43,866 nucleotides of DNA from Phycisphaerales bacterium (lineage in GTDB: Bacteria; Planctomycetota; Phycisphaerae; Phycisphaerales; SM1A02). The stretch's first letter is position 1; each line of letters starts with the position of its first letter. The notes below the pieces were generated by a model. That model was not told where the DNA came from and ran no database searches. It saw only the letters and a list, made by a program, of their open reading frames with translations. Position numbers and translations under genes: made by a program. The stretch is taken from assembly GCA_014238965.1 (NCBI GenBank), contig JABAAC010000191.1, positions 1 through 43,866 of the forward strand. The letters run 5' to 3'. Of this stretch, positions 7,778-16,075 are shown piece after piece.

Positions 7778-10102
7778 TCAACTACAACCGAATTCAGCAA
7801 GCAAGCCAAGTAGATCATCGACGTCGTAGAGCACGTCCCAGTTGCTGATCAGGCCAAGCAGGTCATCGACGTCAGTATCGCCATCGGCGTCAAGGTCCCA
7901 CACGCACGAACTCTCGCACTCGTCAGGAACCCCATTGCCATTGGCATCGTTGCTGCTGCCATTAGCGATGTCGCAAGCGTCATTGTTGCCGTTGGTATTG
8001 CAGTCAACAAAGTCACCTAATGAGAATGTTGCTTCGCCTGTAGCCTGGAAGGTGAAGCCAAGCGAATTACGCCCTTGGAACAAGGCACCCATGGTGACTT
8101 CACTGTCCAGTCCGTACATCGTCAACCGTGCAATAAGTACGCCATAGGCATTGTCACAGGAACCCGTTTCGACGCCAAGAGAGGAGCCTTGGGCATCAGT
8201 GGGCAATACGTACCAGGTCCCGTCGTTAGCGGCCAAGGTGCCACCGGCTTCAAAGCTCCCAAAGTCAATCCCAACATTACCAAGGGCGTTTTCAGGGAAT
8301 GGATCACCTGAGTCATCCAGCGAGCCAATGGTGACACGGCTGTCATAGCGAAGGTCCGGGACGATGTCATAGAACGCAGGATTGATATTCGTCGACGTTG
8401 CGCCGCCGTAGGTGCTCTGCCAGAATCCTTGGTCGGAATAGATGGTCTTAAGCTGCGCCTGAGTCCCTGCAACTGCGTCGATACGTTCACCAGCGCCCAT
8501 GTGGGCGAAGATGTCAATGGTCCACGTGTCTTGTGGCGAATCAACCAAGTTCACGCCAACAACACGGTGCGTGAGCCCGACGAATCCGTTGGCTGTACAC
8601 GCATTGTCATCGCACGTCGTGTCCGGTCCCAACCACGCGCCATCACACATGGCATCGGTGGTAATTTCGCAATTCGAAGTCGTGCAACATGCACCCACTG
8701 TGCACTCAACAACCTCACACGGGATTCCATCACCGTTATAAAGGCCGCCAATGACGGTGCACTGTGCGCTTGTCAGGATGTTGCAAGTGCCCGATGCAGT
8801 GCAACAGGCGCCTGATCCCAATTCACACTCAATATCAAGACAATCGGTTCCATCACCCTGAAATGCCCCGCCAGTGGACAGGCACTCTTCTTGATAGCGG
8901 TTAAGGCATGATGACGCATAGCAACAAGCGCCATAATCGCTGTCGAGTTCAAGGCAACTTGTATTGGCATCGCGATAACTGGTGATGTAGTTGATGGACT
9001 GTTGAGAGAACTGATTCGCACAGGTCAACGATGGATTCATGGTGTTCGATGGGCACGAGCAGTGCTCGGAACTCCAATTATGACCCATTTCGTGAGCAGA
9101 AAGATCGGTTGCACAACCGAACGCACCGCAGCAACTGGACTGCACCACGCCGTACTCGAAACTGGAACACAGCCCACCGAGATATGCCAAACCAATTGTG
9201 CCCCCGGTGTTGGCGTCGGTAAAGAGGTGCACCATGTCGCGTGGAATGCCCGGATGGTTACCCCCGTTCCAATCATCTCGAAGCCGATAGAGCAGTTGCT
9301 CGATGTCATTGGTACCGGCATAGGGGTCGTCACCTTGCGATGTACGAATCACAATGGCTTGAATTCGGTGCGTTACGCCAGTTTGGCTTTCATACTGATT
9401 ATTGACAGCATTGATGACTGCATTCACCCGGTTCTCAACGGCCGAAACAGTGTTGTACAAGTCATAAAACTTGTAGTCAGCGTCGACAGCCATGTCAGCG
9501 ATCAACAATGAGCCCCCACGCATGCCAGGGGCATCAAAGTGCCCACCGTGCGCTGGCTCAAACACACGCCAATCCTCATTGGTTCCACACAGACCCTCGG
9601 GCGAAATAATGTCTTCACTCAGATAGACGGCGTAGTGCGATGGACCAGCTGCCCGAGCTAGACCCATCAGTGGTTCGGCAAACCAGACGGTGCCCTCGCT
9701 ATCGCGAAGTTGCACACGAAAACCGTCATCATCAATGGACAACGCGGCAGTAGTGCTTGGATCAACGACATCGCTTCCACGATAGGTCGCCACGAGGCCT
9801 GGGGCATAGTCCTCAAAGCCACCCCCTGCAACCTGTACCAAGACTCGGTAGTCAGCACCGCGATTACTGTGTTGGCGAAATGCCCATGAAGAAGGTCGCC
9901 CATCAAGGACGACCGTAAGGCCTGTTCCGCCGTGGCCCAAATCCTCAAGGTGAAGTTGTTGCACGGTGCAATCTTTCAGATCCAATGCAGCGCAGGCGTC
10001 TGAAATGCTCGGCCCACCAAAGTCGCTCGCTACCGAGGTAGCCCCTGGCATGATGATGACAGCAAGGGCGGCAAGTGAAACCGTCACTAGGCGATTGAGC
10101 AT
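7778..10102 (-). CDS. Secreted metzincin-type metalloprotease with GACC repeats and dockerin-like tail
   Basis: A 774-residue extracellular zinc protease. Order: signal peptide (1-25); a propeptide-like region; the catalytic domain with HEMGHNWSSEH (His337, Glu338, His341, His347), matching the HExxHxxxxxH metzincin site, followed by a likely Met-turn at NTMNPS (Met355), as in reprolysin/M12B-like enzymes. Three Cys-rich GACC repeats start at 391, 431 and 470. A domain of roughly 200 residues (about 506-705) is closely related to one in the second subtilisin (12778-16011). A DCNTNGNNDACDIANGSS segment and a dockerin-like tail follow, in which the second calcium loop is shortened. The ATG at 10102 has a strong GGAGAAG site 5 nt upstream; the frame's longer N-terminus is not needed. 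Divergent from the subtilisin pair. Confidence 0.9.
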   Translation of the reverse strand: MLNRLVTVSLAALAVIIMPGATSVASDFGGPSISDACAALDLKDCTVQQLHLEDLGHGGTGLTVVLDGRPSSWAFRQHSNRGADYRVLVQVAGGGFEDYAPGLVATYRGSDVVDPSTTAALSIDDDGFRVQLRDSEGTVWFAEPLMGLARAAGPSHYAVYLSEDIISPEGLCGTNEDWRVFEPAHGGHFDAPGMRGGSLLIADMAVDADYKFYDLYNTVSAVENRVNAVINAVNNQYESQTGVTHRIQAIVIRTSQGDDPYAGTNDIEQLLYRLRDDWNGGNHPGIPRDMVHLFTDANTGGTIGLAYLGGLCSSFEYGVVQSSCCGAFGCATDLSAHEMGHNWSSEHCSCPSNTMNPSLTCANQFSQQSINYITSYRDANTSCLELDSDYGACCYASSCLNRYQEECLSTGGAFQGDGTDCLDIECELGSGACCTASGTCNILTSAQCTVIGGLYNGDGIPCEVVECTVGACCTTSNCEITTDAMCDGAWLGPDTTCDDNACTANGFVGLTHRVVGVNLVDSPQDTWTIDIFAHMGAGERIDAVAGTQAQLKTIYSDQGFWQSTYGGATSTNINPAFYDIVPDLRYDSRVTIGSLDDSGDPFPENALGNVGIDFGSFEAGGTLAANDGTWYVLPTDAQGSSLGVETGSCDNAYGVLIARLTMYGLDSEVTMGALFQGRNSLGFTFQATGEATFSLGDFVDCNTNGNNDACDIANGSSNDANGNGVPDECESSCVWDLDADGDTDVDDLLGLISNWDVLYDVDDLLGLLAEFGCS

Positions 10103-10107
10103 CGAAA

Positions 10108-10114
10108 CTTCTCC
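10108..10114 (-). promoter_or_regulatory. Ribosome-binding site of the metalloprotease
   Basis: On the minus strand GGAGAAG stands 5 nt before the ATG at 10102. It decides for this start over an upstream in-frame codon at 10192. Confidence 0.7.
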
Positions 10115-10370
10115 AATGGCCCTCAAAGGGCAAAAACGGCCATTTGGGCCTAGGACGATGGCCTGCAGCGACCGCCACAGCCTGCCCCCCACACATATGA
10201 ATTCCCCACTACTGAGTACTACACCAGAAACTCGGAGCTATGCAAGCACAAATCTAAGACCTTCGCAACAGTCAGTCTATTACTGGAACCAACCTTGGCT
10301 CAGGCATCCCAAGCATGTAGACTGAAACTGTCTCGTGGGCGGGACATTACAGGCGGCTTTGAGCTGTCGC
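10115..10370. other. Divergent intergenic region of the protease island
   Basis: The gap between the metalloprotease start (10102) and the first subtilisin start (10410) is 307 nt, the longest gene-free stretch apart from the kinase relic. It must hold the promoters of both genes. No convincing -35/-10 pair could be picked by eye, and no coding potential with family features was seen. The subtilisin side ends in the inverted repeat described separately. Confidence 0.6.
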
Positions 10371-10394
10371 GCAATGCTTCATTTTGAGCATTGC
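10371..10394 (+). promoter_or_regulatory. Inverted repeat just before the subtilisin ribosome-binding site
   Basis: GCAATGCT (10371-10378), an 8-nt spacer and AGCATTGC (10387-10394) form a perfect 8-bp inverted repeat. It ends 2 nt before the AAGGAG ribosome-binding site of the first subtilisin. In RNA it would form a hairpin directly upstream of the ribosome site; in DNA it could be an operator. It lacks a T-run, so it is not a terminator. The second subtilisin has an unrelated hairpin (a terminator) in its leader instead. Confidence 0.5.
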
Positions 10395-11683
10395 TGAAGG
10401 AGATTGACCATGAATGGCCTTCTATGCCTGCTTGCGGGGGGACTCATCGCATCCACATCAACCTTCGTAACTGCCCAGCCAAGTGGCTCGATCATCCCTG
10501 ATGACAACGCCCTGTCCCATGAACACGTGCCCAATGCATTGTTCCTGCGGTTCAAGGCGGACCTTCCTGAACTCGCCCGCGAGGACCTGCTTGGCCAAGT
10601 TGGCGGCACGATTCGCCAATCCTTCTGGCTTGTACCAGGGCTCGTAAGCATCGATACCAGACTCCCAGTTGCCGATGCACTGGCAGTCCTTGCTCAGCGC
10701 GATGACATGCTGCAGTATGTCGAACCCATCTACATCGTCCATGCATTTGAGACGACCCCCAACGACCCAAGTTATGGCCAGCTCTACGGCATGCCGCAGA
10801 TTCGCGCCAACCTTGCATGGGACGACCACACTGGCGACCAAGACTTCGTGATCTGTGTAATTGACACCGGTGTGGACTACAACCATCAAGACCTTGCAAG
10901 CAACGCATGGACGAACCCTGGTGAAATCGCAGGCAACGGTCAAGATGATGATGGCAATGGGTATATCGACGATGTCTATGGGTGGGACTTCTACAACAAC
11001 GACAGCGACCCCTACGACGACAACAGCCATGGCACACACTGCAGTGGCACCATTGGTGGCCAAGGGAACAACAACATTGGTGTGGCCGGCGTGAATTGGA
11101 ATTGCAGTATCGCTGGAGCGAAATTCCTTAGCGGCGGTGGATCAGGCAGCACAGAAGGTGCAATTGGCGCCGTGCAGTATTGCGCCGCAAACCAATTCAA
11201 GGTGTCGAACAACTCTTGGGGCGGCGGCGGCTTTTCGCAAGCGCTCTACGACGGCATTCAAAGTGCTGGTGACCAATTCGGACACGTGTTTGTGGCCGCC
11301 GCGGGCAACGGCGGCTCGTACGGAGCGTCATACCCCGCTGCCTACGACTGCTCCAATATCATCAGTGTTGCTGCATCAGACAGCAATGAGAATATGGCGT
11401 CTTTTACCCAGTACCACCCGGTAGAAGTTGACCTCGCTGCACCTGGCGTTGACGTGCTCAGCTCTGTTCCGGGCAATGGCTATGACTACTTCAGTGGTAC
11501 GTCTATGGCGACCCCCCATGTCGCAGGTGGCGTTGCCATGGTGTATTCGCTCATGGGCGAAGCCTCCGCTGAAGAAATCGTTGACATCATCCTTTCGACA
11601 ACTCGACCAGTCGGTGCGTGGAGCGGCCAAACGGCCACAGGCGGCATTTTGAATGTGGACGCCGCACTGGATGCCACATTCCT
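10394..11683 (+). repeat. Tandem gene duplication, left copy (partner 12762-14051)
   Basis: From CTGAAGGAGATTGACCATG through the end of the catalytic domain the two subtilisin genes are closely similar at DNA level with a constant offset of 2368 nt and no visible indel. Similarity begins abruptly just 5' of the ribosome-binding site and fades after the segment coding ILNVDAALDA. Differences are spread and mostly at third codon positions, so the duplication is not very recent or has been followed by selection. Confidence 0.85.
10397..10402 (+). promoter_or_regulatory. Ribosome-binding site of the first subtilisin
   Basis: AAGGAG with 7 nt to the ATG at 10410. The same sequence and spacing recur before the second subtilisin (12765-12770), which argues against the TTG at 10404 as the start. 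Confidence 0.8.
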
Positions 11684-12686
11684 TGGACCGAAACTCGAAC
11701 TGATCACCAGTGTGCCCAGCGAAATAGATCCCAATACACCCCTCAACGTGATGGCCACCCTTGATCCACGCGAAGACGTCATCGTGCCTAATTCAGTGCA
11801 TCTGAACTATCGCAACAACGACGGTGGCTGGAGTGCGGTGGACATGAGCCCTGACGGCGTTGGTGGATGGAGCGGCATCGTGCCTGGGTACAACTGCGAT
11901 GACACTTCAGGCTTCTACCTGTCTTGCCAAGGACAAACTGCTGGGATGGTGACCCTGCCCTCAGGCGGCCAAAACTCGGCATGGGATTACACCGTCGGCC
12001 ACGACATCGTTGCCTACGACGACAACGGACAATCCAACGGCAACTGGACTGTGCAGACCGATGCCATCGATGGCGGCTGGGACCGTGGTATTCCCGCCGG
12101 TGGTGGCGATCGAGGTGATCCTCCAACCGATTACGACGGCTCAGGCGCCTGTTGGCTCACCGACAATGTCGATGGCGACAGTGATGTCGACGAGGGCTCA
12201 ACCGCCCTCACCTCCGGCGTAATCTCGGTTAGTGATGTGCCATCGGGAACCCTGTCGTATGCACGGTGGTTCAGTAACAGTTACGGAGATTCCCCACACA
12301 CCGATTCACTCGATGTCCAGATCAGTGTGAACGGTGGCAATTGGTCACTGCTGGAAACAGTGGGGCCAAACGGCAGTGATGTCGATGGCGGTTGGGTCAA
12401 CGTGGCATGGAACCTCAGTGACATTGCCCCTGGCGCCCAAACGATTCAGTTGCGATTTACCGCCTCGGATATCGGCGCCAGCACGCAGTCGGTTGTAGAG
12501 GCAGGCGTGGATGCCATTCTCATTACGGCACGGGAGTGTGATGACACACCCTTGTGCCCCGGCGACCTCAATGGCGACATGGTTGTCGATATCACCGATG
12601 TGCTTTTGGCCATTGATGGCTTCGGTACGACCTATGAAATTGAAGATCTACTCGTGGTCTTGGCTTGGTACGACACGAGTTGCTGA
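10410..12686 (+). CDS. Secreted subtilisin-like serine protease (S8), copy 1, dockerin-like tail
   Basis: An extracellular endopeptidase of 758 residues. Signal peptide (1-23); an inhibitor-like propeptide (about 40-112); an S8 catalytic domain with Asp152 (VIDTGVD), His207 (NSHGTH), the oxyanion Asn300 (AAAGN) and Ser365 (GTSMATPH). Beyond about 430 comes a beta-rich region with DDNGQSNGNWTVQTD and SYARWFSNSYGDSP, similar to jelly-roll modules of secreted proteases. It ends in CPGDLNGDMVVDITDVLL, a first dockerin-like calcium repeat, and a second repeat reduced to YEIEDLLVVLAWYDTSC. It is a tandem paralogue of the next gene, with no gap in the alignment through the catalytic domain. Probably transcribed from its own promoter in the 10.1-10.4 kb gap and ended by the terminator at 12707. 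Confidence 0.95.
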   Translation: MNGLLCLLAGGLIASTSTFVTAQPSGSIIPDDNALSHEHVPNALFLRFKADLPELAREDLLGQVGGTIRQSFWLVPGLVSIDTRLPVADALAVLAQRDDMLQYVEPIYIVHAFETTPNDPSYGQLYGMPQIRANLAWDDHTGDQDFVICVIDTGVDYNHQDLASNAWTNPGEIAGNGQDDDGNGYIDDVYGWDFYNNDSDPYDDNSHGTHCSGTIGGQGNNNIGVAGVNWNCSIAGAKFLSGGGSGSTEGAIGAVQYCAANQFKVSNNSWGGGGFSQALYDGIQSAGDQFGHVFVAAAGNGGSYGASYPAAYDCSNIISVAASDSNENMASFTQYHPVEVDLAAPGVDVLSSVPGNGYDYFSGTSMATPHVAGGVAMVYSLMGEASAEEIVDIILSTTRPVGAWSGQTATGGILNVDAALDATFLGPKLELITSVPSEIDPNTPLNVMATLDPREDVIVPNSVHLNYRNNDGGWSAVDMSPDGVGGWSGIVPGYNCDDTSGFYLSCQGQTAGMVTLPSGGQNSAWDYTVGHDIVAYDDNGQSNGNWTVQTDAIDGGWDRGIPAGGGDRGDPPTDYDGSGACWLTDNVDGDSDVDEGSTALTSGVISVSDVPSGTLSYARWFSNSYGDSPHTDSLDVQISVNGGNWSLLETVGPNGSDVDGGWVNVAWNLSDIAPGAQTIQLRFTASDIGASTQSVVEAGVDAILITARECDDTPLCPGDLNGDMVVDITDVLLAIDGFGTTYEIEDLLVVLAWYDTSC

Positions 12687-12706
12687 ACACCGCGTAAAGC
12701 ATTACT

Positions 12707-12742
12707 GGGCACCCCGCCACTTCGGCGGGGTGCTCATTCTTT
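12707..12742 (+). terminator. Intrinsic terminator of the first subtilisin
   Basis: GCACCCCGCC (12709-12718), loop ACTTC and GGCGGGGTGC (12724-12733) make a perfect 10-bp GC-rich stem, which can extend by two more pairs, followed by ATTCTTTTT. It lies 21 nt after the stop codon at 12686 and 35 nt before the next ATG. This is the only classical intrinsic terminator found in the window. Confidence 0.9.
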
Positions 12743-12761
12743 TTGAAGTGAATGCCCCCCA

Positions 12762-14051
12762 CTGAAGGAGATTGACCATGAATGGCCTGCTGTGTCTGCT
12801 TGCCGGGGGGCTCATTGCAACCACATCAACCTTGACAACTGCCGACCCTGGTGGCTCAATCGTCCCCGATGACAACGCGCTGTCTCACGAGCACGTACCC
12901 AATGCACTATTCCTGCGGTTCAAGGTAGACCTTCCTGAACTCGCCCGCGAGGACCTGCTTGGCCAAGTTGGCGGCACCATTCGCCAATCCTTCTGGCTTG
13001 TGCCTGGGCTCGTGAGCATTGATACAAAACTCCCCGTCGCCGATGCACTATCGGTGCTCACTCAACGCGATGACGCGCTGCTGTATGTAGAGCCGATTTA
13101 CATTGTGCACACATTTGATACGACGCCCAACGACCCAAGTTATGGCGATCTCTACGGCATGCCGCAGATTCGCGCCAATCTTGCATGGGACGACCACACT
13201 GGCGACCAAGACTTCGTCATCTGTGTGATCGACACCGGAGTCGACTACAACCACCAAGATCTTGTAAGCAACGTCTGGACGAATCCGGGCGAAATCGCCG
13301 GCAACAGTCAAGACGATGACGGCAATGGCTATGTAGACGATATCCACGGGTACGACTTCTACAACAACGACAGCGACCCCTACGACGACAACAGCCACGG
13401 CACACACTGCAGTGGCACTATTGGCGGCCAAGGCAATAACAATATTGGCGTCGTCGGCGTGAACTGGAATTGCCGTATCGCTGGAGCCAAATTCCTCAGC
13501 GGCGGTGGCACAGGCACCATAGAAGGCGCCATTGGCGCCGTGCAGTATTGCGCAGCAAACCAATTCAAGGTGTCGAGCAACTCCTGGGGCGGTGGCGGAT
13601 TCTCACAATCGCTCTACGACGGCATTCAAAATGCTGGCACCCAGTTTGGCCATGTGTTCGTCGCAGCAGCAGGCAATGGCGGCTCCTACGGAGCGTCATA
13701 CCCCGCGTCCTACGACTGCTTCAACATCATTAGTGTTGCCGCCTCCGACAGCAATGAAAACATGGCGTCCTTCACGCAGTACCACCCGGTCGAAGTCGAC
13801 CTTGCTGCTCCTGGCGTCGATGTGCTCAGTTCAGTTCCGGGCGATGGCTACGACTACTTCAGTGGTACCTCTATGGCGACACCGCATGTTTCAGGCGGCG
13901 TTGCCATGGTGTATTCGCTCATGAGCAATGCCACGGCTGAGCAAATCATCGACATCATTCTTTCCACCGCCCGACCTGCCAGTGCGTGGAGTGGCCAAAC
14001 GGCCACAGGTGGCATTTTGAATGTAGACGCCGCACTGGATGCTATGTTCCT
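12762..14051 (+). repeat. Tandem gene duplication, right copy (partner 10394-11683)
   Basis: Right-hand copy of the duplicated subtilisin 5' part, including the ribosome-binding site, signal peptide, propeptide and catalytic domain. The sequence 5' of 12762 has no similarity to that 5' of the left copy. Confidence 0.85.
12765..12770 (+). promoter_or_regulatory. Ribosome-binding site of the second subtilisin
   Basis: AAGGAG with 7 nt to the ATG at 12778, identical to the leader of the first copy. Confidence 0.8.
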
Positions 14052-16011
14052 TGCTCCACAGTTCTCATTGCAAAGTGACCTCCCAATTGCAATCAATCCA
14101 GACACCCCGTTGGTCGTGACAGCGCTGCTGGACCCACGTGATGATGTTGTCGTCGCAGGGTCCGTCCAACTGCGTCACCGCATTGCAGGCCTTGAAACGT
14201 GGGCCACGATTGACATGAAGCATCTCGGCGATGGCGTCTGGACAGCAACCATTCCAGGGCTCCAATGCAGTGTTGACGCCGGACTGGTCCTGTCATGTGA
14301 AGGTGAGTCATCGGGCATCGTGACGTACCCCACAGAGGGCATACAAGCGCCCATGACATGGTTCATCGGCACCCGAATGAACAGTTGGAGCGATGACGGA
14401 GAGAGTGACGGCGGCTGGACGGTGGACACCGAGGCTGCCGATGGCCACTGGAGCCGAGGCATCCCCGTCAATTGCGGTCAAGGTGACCCCCCCTTTGACT
14501 TTGATGGATCTGGTGGCTGCTGGTTGACTGACAATGACCAAGACTCCTGTGACAGCGACGTAGACAATGGCTGGACACGACTCATGTCCGCCCCATTGGA
14601 TGTTGGTGCACTGCAGCAACCGTTCTTGTCGTACGCTCGGTGGTTTAGTAACAGCACGGGAAGCGCACCAGGCACAGATACACTGACCGTGCAGATTTCC
14701 GCTGACAACGGTGCATGGACCGTTCTGGAAACGGTCGGCCCCACTGGACCGCATTGCGATGGCGGCTGGGTAGAGGTTGCATGGGATCTTGATCTCGTAG
14801 CCCCCGCTGCTCAAACGATTCGCATTCGCTTTACCGTCTCGGATATCGGCGAGAAGACTCAATCAACCGTCGAAGCAGCCATTGACGCTATCCGTGTGAT
14901 CGCAACGGAGTGCGTAGACCCCATTTGGGGTGCATGTTGTGTTGAAGAATCATGCCTTGATGCCATGAACGAATCACAGTGCGCTTCACTTGGCGGCATC
15001 TTCCACCCGAATACGCCGTGCAATACTGTCGCGTGCGGCGGTGAGGTCGAAGGAGCCTGCTGCGTGGGCGATTCGTGTGTCGTCCTGTCAGTCAATGCCT
15101 GTGCCGAGGCCCAAGGCGTGTTCCAAGATGAAAGCAGCACCTGCGACGAGGTCTATTGCGATGACGGAATCGACTTGCCAATGGTGACTGTGGCCGTCGG
15201 CCGCGATCTCGTCACAAGCACGCTAGGCACTTGGACAACTGACCTCTACGTCGTTGTAGGCCAAGGGGCTCGCATTGATGTCATAGCCGGCACCGGAGTC
15301 CAAGCCAAAGTACTGTCCTCTAGCGGTGACTTCTATCAAGATCCCTATGGCGGCCCAACCTCCGCGCACATCAACCCTGCCTTCTATAGCGAGGAGCCTG
15401 ACCTAGAGTGGGACAGCCGCATCACTATTGGCGCGCTCGACGTCACCGGCACGCCCTTTGGAGACAACGCCCTTCAGAGCGTCGGCATCGACTGGACATC
15501 ATTTGAGTCCGGCGGCTCGCTGGTGGTCAACGACGGTGCTTGGTTTGTGCTTCCGACCGATGAACAAGGACAAACGCAGTGGATCATGGCTGATGACTGC
15601 TCAATGGTGCATGCTGTACGCGTTGCACGATTGACAATGCTCGATCAATCTGACACCGTCTACTTTGAAAGTTGGGTCCAAGGCCGCAACAGCGACAATG
15701 TCGTGTTTGATGACCCTGCACGCATCGAAGCAGCCTTTGTCGCTGTTGAAGATTGCAATGTCAATGGCATCAGCGACACATGCGACATCGCCTATGGCTC
15801 CAGCATGGATTTAGACGACAATGGGGTACCCGATGAATGCCAAGGAGTCTGCCCCGGTGATGCCAATGGTGATGGATTCAGCGACATCGACGACATTTTG
15901 ACGGTGATCAGCATGTTCGAGACGACTGATGCCGATGCAGATGTCGATGACAGCGGCTTCGTTGACATTGATGACCTATTGCAGGTCATTGGTTTCTTCA
16001 ATTCGTGCTAG
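12778..16011 (+). CDS. Secreted subtilisin-like serine protease (S8), copy 2, with GACC repeats and long tail
   Basis: A 1077-residue paralogue of the preceding gene with the same catalytic numbering (Asp152, His207, Asn300, Ser365). After the shared beta-rich module (about 540-715) it gains parts that copy 1 lacks: two Cys-rich GACC repeats (WGACCVEESCLDAMNESQC and EGACCVGDSCVVLS), a domain of about 190 residues related to that of the metalloprotease at 7778-10102, the segment DCNVNGISDTCDIAYGSS, and a complete two-repeat dockerin-like end (DANGDGFSDIDDIL and DVDDSGFVDIDDLL). Catalysis is as in copy 1; the extra modules may bind substrate, calcium or the cell surface. A terminator separates it from copy 1, so any promoter would have to lie in the 35 nt between, or else it depends on read-through. 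It converges on the DUF4139 gene. Confidence 0.95.
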   Translation: MNGLLCLLAGGLIATTSTLTTADPGGSIVPDDNALSHEHVPNALFLRFKVDLPELAREDLLGQVGGTIRQSFWLVPGLVSIDTKLPVADALSVLTQRDDALLYVEPIYIVHTFDTTPNDPSYGDLYGMPQIRANLAWDDHTGDQDFVICVIDTGVDYNHQDLVSNVWTNPGEIAGNSQDDDGNGYVDDIHGYDFYNNDSDPYDDNSHGTHCSGTIGGQGNNNIGVVGVNWNCRIAGAKFLSGGGTGTIEGAIGAVQYCAANQFKVSSNSWGGGGFSQSLYDGIQNAGTQFGHVFVAAAGNGGSYGASYPASYDCFNIISVAASDSNENMASFTQYHPVEVDLAAPGVDVLSSVPGDGYDYFSGTSMATPHVSGGVAMVYSLMSNATAEQIIDIILSTARPASAWSGQTATGGILNVDAALDAMFLAPQFSLQSDLPIAINPDTPLVVTALLDPRDDVVVAGSVQLRHRIAGLETWATIDMKHLGDGVWTATIPGLQCSVDAGLVLSCEGESSGIVTYPTEGIQAPMTWFIGTRMNSWSDDGESDGGWTVDTEAADGHWSRGIPVNCGQGDPPFDFDGSGGCWLTDNDQDSCDSDVDNGWTRLMSAPLDVGALQQPFLSYARWFSNSTGSAPGTDTLTVQISADNGAWTVLETVGPTGPHCDGGWVEVAWDLDLVAPAAQTIRIRFTVSDIGEKTQSTVEAAIDAIRVIATECVDPIWGACCVEESCLDAMNESQCASLGGIFHPNTPCNTVACGGEVEGACCVGDSCVVLSVNACAEAQGVFQDESSTCDEVYCDDGIDLPMVTVAVGRDLVTSTLGTWTTDLYVVVGQGARIDVIAGTGVQAKVLSSSGDFYQDPYGGPTSAHINPAFYSEEPDLEWDSRITIGALDVTGTPFGDNALQSVGIDWTSFESGGSLVVNDGAWFVLPTDEQGQTQWIMADDCSMVHAVRVARLTMLDQSDTVYFESWVQGRNSDNVVFDDPARIEAAFVAVEDCNVNGISDTCDIAYGSSMDLDDNGVPDECQGVCPGDANGDGFSDIDDILTVISMFETTDADADVDDSGFVDIDDLLQVIGFFNSC

Positions 16012-16075
16012 CGCCTAGGCCTGCAAGGCAACACATCGCACCGACCCTCGACCGAGTAGCGCCATAGACACTGCA

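Noticed and set aside
10404-10412. TTG at 10404 as the start of subtilisin 1 (and the same codon at 12772 for copy 2)
   Set aside because: AAGGAG lies 7 nt before the ATG at 10410 and overlaps too closely with a TTG start; the ATG is also the natural beginning of the signal peptide.
10458-11063. 201-codon minus-strand open frame inside subtilisin 1
   Set aside because: Shadow frame. A similar frame (13048-13563) occurs at the same place in the paralogue only because the DNA is duplicated; the strand coding the intact catalytic triad is the real one.
16012-16075. GCCTAGGC palindrome between the convergent subtilisin 2 and DUF4139 genes as a terminator
   Set aside because: Only 8 bp with no loop and no T-run; not distinguishable from chance.
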